Assembly: GCA_002683195.1 (NCBI GenBank)
Contig: NYSW01000019.1
Span: 28,463-38,869, forward strand
Length of the DNA: 10,407 bases
DNA from: Phycisphaerae bacterium
GTDB taxonomy: Bacteria; Planctomycetota; Phycisphaerae; Phycisphaerales; SM1A02
Direction: 5' to 3'
Part shown: piece by piece, positions 6,463 to 10,407 of the stretch
Layout: every line of letters starts with the position of its first letter
Numbering within the stretch: position 1 is the first letter of the stretch
Notes under the pieces: model-generated
Seen by the model: only the letters and a program-made list of their open reading frames with translations
Told to the model about the DNA's origin: nothing
Databases searched by the model: none
Position numbers and translations under genes: made by a program

Positions 6463-7581
6463 ATGCCGATCACCACTGCCCTCAGCACCGAGATCAAACG
6501 AGTCTCGATCCTCGACGAACACGGTCAGTTCGACGAGAAGCTCGGAAAGGATCTGATCCCCGATGAGGATCTCGTCGGCCTCTACGGCGACATGGTGCTC
6601 TGCCGAAAACTCGATGAGGTCGCCTTCAAACTGCAACGTTCGGGCCGAATGGGCACCTACCCCCAGAACATGGGACAGGAAGCCAATTCCCTCGGTGCCG
6701 CCTACGTTCTGAACCAGGACGACTGGCTGGTGACCTGCTACCGGGAGAACTGTGGCCTCTTCCACCGCGGACTCCCGCCCGAAAAGATCCTCCTTCACTG
6801 GATGGGCGATGAACGCGGGAACGACATCGATCCGTCGATCTGCGTGACACCGATCGCAGTTCCCATCGGCACCCAGATGCTCCATGCGACCGGGCTCGCC
6901 TGGGCATCGAAGTACCGAGGTGAGGATCGGATCGCTTGCACCTTCTTCGGTGATGGAGCGACCAGCGAGGGCGACTTTCACGAAGCGATGAACTTCGCGG
7001 CCAACCTCGACATCCCCGTGGTCTTCTACTGCCAGAACAACTTCTGGGCGATTTCAGTGCCCGGACGGATCCAGTGCTCCGCCCCGACCGTCGCTCAGCG
7101 GGCGATCGCCTACGGAATGGACACCATCCAATGTGACGGGAACGACCTCTTCGCCGTCGTTCACTGCATGAAGGAAGCCGCTGCCCATGCTCGCGAACAC
7201 GGTCGTCCGTACTTCATCGAAGGCGTGACCTACCGACTCGGAGACCACACGACCGCCGATGACGCCCGCCGCTACCGCGACGAGGACGAGGTCGAGCTCT
7301 GGCGTCAGCGAGACCCGATCATCCGAGTCCGCGACTTCATGAAGACCCGGGGACTCTGGGACGACTCGGAGGAGGCGGCGCTGGCCGAGAAGGTCGAAGC
7401 CATGACCTCCGAGATCGTGAAGCGAGCCGAAGGCATCGAAGAGCCGGACGACAGTGATTTCTTCACCTCGATGTTCGCCGAGATGCCCGCCGACCTTCAA
7501 CTGCAGATGCAGACTCGTCGAACCAGTTCGATCGGCCAGGACCCCAGCCAGATCGCCTCCCCCGAGACCGCCGACCGCTGA
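6463..7581 (+). CDS. pdhA: Pyruvate dehydrogenase E1 component, alpha subunit
   Basis: With E1 beta it forms the thiamine-diphosphate-dependent part of a 2-oxoacid dehydrogenase complex, decarboxylating the 2-oxoacid and acylating the lipoyl arm of E2. The product is 372 residues. The ThDP motif starts at GDG (163-165) in FFGDGATSEGDFHEAMNFA and ends at QNN (191-193). The active-site loop reads YRLGDHTTADDARRYR with His262. GRMGTYPQNMGQEA near residue 63 and TCYREN agree closely with PdhA of Gram-positive bacteria. The ATG at 6463 is chosen because MPITTALSTEIKRV begins a normal-length protein, while the upstream in-frame extension of 131 codons has no family similarity. The ribosome binding site is weak. 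E1 beta and E2 genes follow at 57- and 56-bp gaps. A branched-chain 2-oxoacid dehydrogenase is the main alternative. Confidence 0.9.
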   Translation: MPITTALSTEIKRVSILDEHGQFDEKLGKDLIPDEDLVGLYGDMVLCRKLDEVAFKLQRSGRMGTYPQNMGQEANSLGAAYVLNQDDWLVTCYRENCGLFHRGLPPEKILLHWMGDERGNDIDPSICVTPIAVPIGTQMLHATGLAWASKYRGEDRIACTFFGDGATSEGDFHEAMNFAANLDIPVVFYCQNNFWAISVPGRIQCSAPTVAQRAIAYGMDTIQCDGNDLFAVVHCMKEAAAHAREHGRPYFIEGVTYRLGDHTTADDARRYRDEDEVELWRQRDPIIRVRDFMKTRGLWDDSEEAALAEKVEAMTSEIVKRAEGIEEPDDSDFFTSMFAEMPADLQLQMQTRRTSSIGQDPSQIASPETADR

Positions 7582-7638
7582 GTCGCGCTCACCGCGTCAC
7601 CAATCCTTCACCCAAGTTTTTCTCGAGCAGCACCAACC

Positions 7639-8607
7639 ATGGCTAACCTCACCCTTGTCCAGGCGATCAACCTCGCGCTCGTGCAGGAGATGGAAAAAGA
7701 CGATCGCGTCCTCCTTCTCGGCGAGGATGTCGGGCTCAACGGCGGCGTCTTCCGCGTCACCGAAGGTCTTCACAAGCGATTCGGTGGCAAGCGGGTGGTC
7801 GACACCCCGCTTGCGGAAAGCGGCATCATCGGGACCTCCATCGGTCTCGCGATGGCCGGACTCCGCCCCGTCCCCGAGATCCAGTTCGACGGCTTTCTCG
7901 GCCCCGCCTACGACCAGATCTGCTCGCACGCCGCCCGCATGCGGACCCGCACCCGAGGCGGGCTCACCGTACCGCTCACCATCCGGGTGCCCGTCGGCGG
8001 CGGAATCCACGCGCCGGAACTGCACAGTGACTCACCCGAGAACATCTACATCCACCAGCCCGGTCTCAAGGTGGTGATGCCGAGTTCCCCCTACGACGCC
8101 AAGGGTCTTCTGGTCGCCTGCATTCGCGATCCCGATCCCTGCATCTTCTTCGAGCCGAAGCGGATCTACCGTGCCTTCCGGGAGGAAGTTCCGGAAGACG
8201 ATTACGAACTCCCGATCGGCAAGGCCCGGACGGTCTGCGAGGGCGAAGAGCTCACCATGGTCAGCTGGGGCGCCAGCGTCGTCCAGTGCATGCAGGCGAT
8301 CGAGAAGAGCGGCCGGAACATCGAGCTCATCGATCTCCGCACCCTGTATCCCTTCGACATGGACGCGGTCGAGACCAGTGTCAAGAAGACCGGCCGTTGC
8401 GTGGTCGTCCACGAGGCACCGAAGACCGGTGGTTTCGGAGCCGAAATCGCAAGCCGGATCATGGAACGGTGCTTCCTGCACCTTGAAGCACCGGTCCAAC
8501 GGGTCGCCGGCTTCGACACGATCATGCCGTACTACAAGCTTGAACTCGAGTATCTCCCCGATGCCGAACGCATCGGCAAGGCGATCGACGAGACCGCCGC
8601 GTACTGA
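7639..8607 (+). CDS. pdhB: Pyruvate dehydrogenase E1 component, beta subunit
   Basis: Partner of the preceding alpha subunit in a heterotetrameric E1; it contributes half of the ThDP site. The 322 residues match the family length. Seen: LLLGEDVGLNGGVFR (25-39), DTPLAESGI (55-63) with Glu60, which by family knowledge activates the cofactor aminopyrimidine, EIQFDGF (80-86), and GGGIHAPELHSDS with His129 corresponding to the active-site His of Bacillus E1 beta. VVMPSSPYDAKGLL begins the second half, and the C-terminal transketolase domain shows TLYPFD and VVVHEAPKTGGFGAE. The start at 7639 gives MANLTLVQAIN, the usual N-terminus, but there is no clear ribosome binding site. It is probably cotranscribed with the alpha and E2 genes. 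Branched-chain substrate use cannot be excluded. Confidence 0.92.
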   Translation: MANLTLVQAINLALVQEMEKDDRVLLLGEDVGLNGGVFRVTEGLHKRFGGKRVVDTPLAESGIIGTSIGLAMAGLRPVPEIQFDGFLGPAYDQICSHAARMRTRTRGGLTVPLTIRVPVGGGIHAPELHSDSPENIYIHQPGLKVVMPSSPYDAKGLLVACIRDPDPCIFFEPKRIYRAFREEVPEDDYELPIGKARTVCEGEELTMVSWGASVVQCMQAIEKSGRNIELIDLRTLYPFDMDAVETSVKKTGRCVVVHEAPKTGGFGAEIASRIMERCFLHLEAPVQRVAGFDTIMPYYKLELEYLPDAERIGKAIDETAAY

Positions 8608-8663
8608 TTCCCGGTACCGATCACACGCTTTCCGTTCACTGAATCCCGAAGTCCGGACGACCC

Positions 8664-10037
8664 ATGGCCGCCATCAAGCAACCCGCCGATCATTCGCACT
8701 TCATCCTTCCCGACCTCGGGGAGGGTGTTCACGAAGCCGAACTCATCAGTTGGAAGGTGAAACCCGGCGAAGCCGTCAAGGAACACCAGACCATCGCAGA
8801 GATGGAAACCGACAAGGCTCTGGTCGAAGTGCCCAGCCCGTGGACCGGGGTTCTGGATGAACTTCGTGGCGATGCCGGCGACATCATTCTGGTCGGATCG
8901 ATCCTGGTGACCTACAAGGTCGACGGCGCCGCCGCGGTCGTTGAAGAGGTTCCCGACGCCCCGGCCGCCGCCGCGGAATCCGACGCGGAATCGGCCGAAG
9001 ATCAAGGCACGGTGGTCGGCACCATGAGCGGCACGCTCGAGGTCTCGAATCGCTTCGCCCGCACTCCGGAACACGCCACTGACTCGCCCAACGGAACCCC
9101 GCCGACCGGAAAGGCGCTGGCGACGCCGGCAGTGCGACGGGTGGCCCGCGAACTCGGAGTCGACATCGATCGTGTGTCGGGCAGTGGCCGTGGTGGACGG
9201 GTGACCGCCAGCGACGTGCATGCCTTTGCCGCCATCGACGGTGCCGCGGCACCCGCGGCCCGTCACAACACCGAAGCGACCGATCGTGCCGTGGTGACCG
9301 CAGCCTCGATCTCCGCGCCGCCCCGGGATCTCCCCCCGGTTTCCGCCGACGGAATCCGCGAACGAATCCCCTTCCGTGGAGTCCGTCGCAAGATCGCCCA
9401 GGCTCTCGACCTGTCGGTGAAGACCGCCGTCCACTTCACGGTGGTCGATGAAGTGGATGTGACGGCCCTCGATCGAAAGCGGAAGGAGTACGCCAAGGTG
9501 CTGGGCACCAGACTCTCCATGCTTCCCTTCGTCATGACCGCGACCTGCCGGGCCCTCCGGGCCCACCCCGCGATGAACGCCAACGTCGACGACCCTCGCG
9601 AAGAGATCCTCATCAAGGACGTGGTCAACCTCGGCTGCGCCGTCGATACCGAGCACGGCTTGATGGTTCCGGTGATTCCGAACGCCGACCGGCTTTCGCT
9701 CGTCCAACTGGCCGACTCGGTCAAGGGCGTGGCGGAGGGCTGCAAGAATCGAACGATTCCACGAGAGCAGTTGACCGGGGGGACGTTCACGATCTCCAAC
9801 GTCGGAAGCTACGGAGGCCGCTTCGCCACACCGATCATCAACTATCCCGAGGTGGCCATTCTCGCCGCCGGGAGGGCCTTTGAGAAGGTCATGGCGAAGG
9901 ACGGAATGATCTTCGCCGGGCTCGCCCTTCCCCTCAGTCTCTCCTGTGATCACCGGGTGGTGGACGGAGCCGAAGGGGCTCGCTTCCTGAACACCGTCAA
10001 GAAGCTGCTCGAGGACCCCAACTCGCTGCTCGGTTGA
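8664..10037 (+). CDS. Dihydrolipoamide acyltransferase (E2) of the 2-oxoacid dehydrogenase complex
   Basis: Core of the complex: accepts the acyl group on its lipoyl arm and passes it to CoA. The 457 residues divide into one N-terminal lipoyl domain (about 12-90; ETDKALVEV with lipoyl Lys51), an Ala/Pro/Glu-rich linker, a peripheral subunit-binding domain (about 150-188; ATPAVRRVARELGVD, then GSGRGGRVTASDV), a second flexible linker, and the catalytic domain (about 234-457). SNVGSYGG and the active-site motif HRVVDG (His430, Asp434) are intact. Having one lipoyl domain is common in Gram-positive PDH and in branched-chain E2. The ATG at 8664 puts the lipoyl domain 11 residues in; the ribosome binding site is weak. 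No E3 (dihydrolipoamide dehydrogenase) gene follows within the window, so E3 must be encoded elsewhere. Acetyltransferase specificity is inferred from the E1 subunits; branched-chain acyltransferase is possible. Confidence 0.9.
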   Translation: MAAIKQPADHSHFILPDLGEGVHEAELISWKVKPGEAVKEHQTIAEMETDKALVEVPSPWTGVLDELRGDAGDIILVGSILVTYKVDGAAAVVEEVPDAPAAAAESDAESAEDQGTVVGTMSGTLEVSNRFARTPEHATDSPNGTPPTGKALATPAVRRVARELGVDIDRVSGSGRGGRVTASDVHAFAAIDGAAAPAARHNTEATDRAVVTAASISAPPRDLPPVSADGIRERIPFRGVRRKIAQALDLSVKTAVHFTVVDEVDVTALDRKRKEYAKVLGTRLSMLPFVMTATCRALRAHPAMNANVDDPREEILIKDVVNLGCAVDTEHGLMVPVIPNADRLSLVQLADSVKGVAEGCKNRTIPREQLTGGTFTISNVGSYGGRFATPIINYPEVAILAAGRAFEKVMAKDGMIFAGLALPLSLSCDHRVVDGAEGARFLNTVKKLLEDPNSLLG

Positions 10038-10064
10038 TTCGGTCTGACGAATAAAACTTCGGGT

Positions 10065-10100
10065 GAATAAACGCTTCCTTGTCCAAGGAAGCGTTTATTC
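10065..10100. terminator. Perfect 17-bp inverted repeat, terminator of the dehydrogenase cluster
   Basis: GAATAAACGCTTCCTTG (10065-10081) and its exact reverse complement (10084-10100) flank a two-base centre, 27 bp past the E2 stop. The outer arms are A-rich on the left and T-rich (GTTTATTC) on the right, so the core CGCTTCC stem is followed by a T-rich tail on both strands. It is likely a terminator separating the dehydrogenase cluster from the next gene. Confidence 0.75.
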
Positions 10101-10201
10101 GTTCGATCGATGAACGATGCTGCGATCCGGGTGAATCCGATCGTCGGGTCCTCTCGATTCCATTGGCGTTCGATTTGTTCCATCGTTGAATTTCTGTTGG
10201 G

Positions 10202-10223
10202 CCAACACCGCGTCGGTGTTTGG
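10202..10223 (+). other. Small bulged hairpin in the leader of the right-edge gene
   Basis: AACACCG (10204-10210) pairs with CGGTGTT (10214-10220) across a CGT loop; CC and GG extend the stem past one bulged T. It ends 31 bp before the start codon and about 19 bp before the GGAG ribosome binding site. No T-run follows, so it is not a terminator; it may be an operator or an mRNA leader structure, or chance. Confidence 0.3.
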
Positions 10224-10242
10224 TGCGCTATCACCATCGCTC

Positions 10243-10246
10243 GGAG
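10243..10246 (+). promoter_or_regulatory. Ribosome binding site of the right-edge membrane protein gene
   Basis: GGAG eight bases before the ATG at 10255, good spacing, supporting that start codon. Confidence 0.55.
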
Positions 10247-10254
10247 TCAGATCA

Positions 10255-10407
10255 ATGCATACGGCAGCAGTCCTCGGGGACATGACCAACACGTTCAAAG
10301 CCCTTCAGGCCGGCCTCTCGGTCGAAGGCATCACCATGTACCTGTTCTGGCTCGGAATCGTGGGGATGGGTGCCGGTGCGGCCTATCTCTTCATGATGCA
10401 AGGCTCC
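10255..10407 (+). CDS. Membrane protein, N-terminal fragment resembling type-1 microbial rhodopsin (runs off window)
   Basis: Only the first 51 codons are present and the frame is open at the edge. After a polar N-terminus of about 27 residues comes a hydrophobic helix, with LFWLGIVGMGAGAAYLF at about 30-46, ending in MMQGS. The spacing FWLG-x2-GM-x2-G followed by an aromatic is what I recall for helix A of haloarchaeal sensory rhodopsin II and its bacteriorhodopsin relatives. On that basis it could be a seven-helix retinal protein, such as a light-driven ion pump or a sensor. The diagnostic parts (helix C carboxylates, the retinal-binding Lys in helix G) lie outside the window, so another multi-helix membrane protein remains possible. 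The gene is separated from the dehydrogenase cluster by a terminator and should have its own promoter in 10101-10254. Confidence 0.55.
   Translation, partial: MHTAAVLGDMTNTFKALQAGLSVEGITMYLFWLGIVGMGAGAAYLFMMQGS

Noticed and set aside
8532..9953. A 473-codon open frame antisense to the E2 gene
   Set aside because: Composition rich in Gly, His and Arg as expected from reading a GC3-rich gene backwards; no motif, and the sense strand is unambiguous.
10065..10100. The 17-bp inverted repeat as a mobile element end or attachment site
   Set aside because: There is no second copy, no transposase or integrase, and its place after an operon fits a terminator.

Overview
The window looks like part of a bacterial chromosome of roughly 60% GC from a planctomycete-like lineage, most likely Phycisphaerae. 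The main pointer is the secreted protein at 5329-5853, which ends in a VPAP motif, a short hydrophobic helix and an Arg-rich tail, the variant PEP-CTERM-type anchor common in that group. The poor Shine-Dalgarno sequences before several starts fit but do not prove this. Taxonomy is inference. I see no mobile elements, tRNA or rRNA genes, or CRISPR arrays.

Layout from left to right. A leucine-dehydrogenase-type amino acid dehydrogenase (39-1097, +) converges on a two-gene minus-strand unit. That unit is a glycerophosphodiester phosphodiesterase lipoprotein (start 3090) followed by a family 2 glycosyltransferase (stop at 1217). A strong GC hairpin lies in the convergent gap. Divergent from the lipoprotein gene is a gamma-glutamyltransferase-family enzyme (3278-4930, +), probably transcribed without a leader. 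A gap of about 400 bp holds a possible 43-codon ORF and the Rho-independent terminator of the next minus-strand gene, the short anchored secreted protein. About 600 bp of non-coding sequence then precedes a plus-strand cluster for a 2-oxoacid dehydrogenase complex, most likely pyruvate dehydrogenase: E1 alpha (6463-7581), E1 beta (7639-8607) and E2 (8664-10037). A perfect 17-bp inverted repeat closes the cluster. The window ends inside the first transmembrane helix of a gene whose start resembles helix A of a type-1 microbial rhodopsin.

Functionally, E1 alpha, E1 beta and E2 would form most of a complex making acetyl-CoA (or branched-chain acyl-CoA); no E3 gene is in the window. The leucine dehydrogenase supplies branched-chain 2-oxoacids, which leaves the alternative branched-chain complex open, although the sequences read more like Gram-positive PdhA/PdhB. 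The phosphodiesterase and glycosyltransferase are coupled by position but have no assignable shared pathway.

Most of the window is ordinary metabolism. The items most worth a second look are the truncated rhodopsin-like gene at the right edge, the GGT-family protein lacking the usual gamma-glutamyl-binding motif, the TTG-initiated lipoprotein, the leaderless promoter, and the CCGG-rich leader before the E1 alpha gene.
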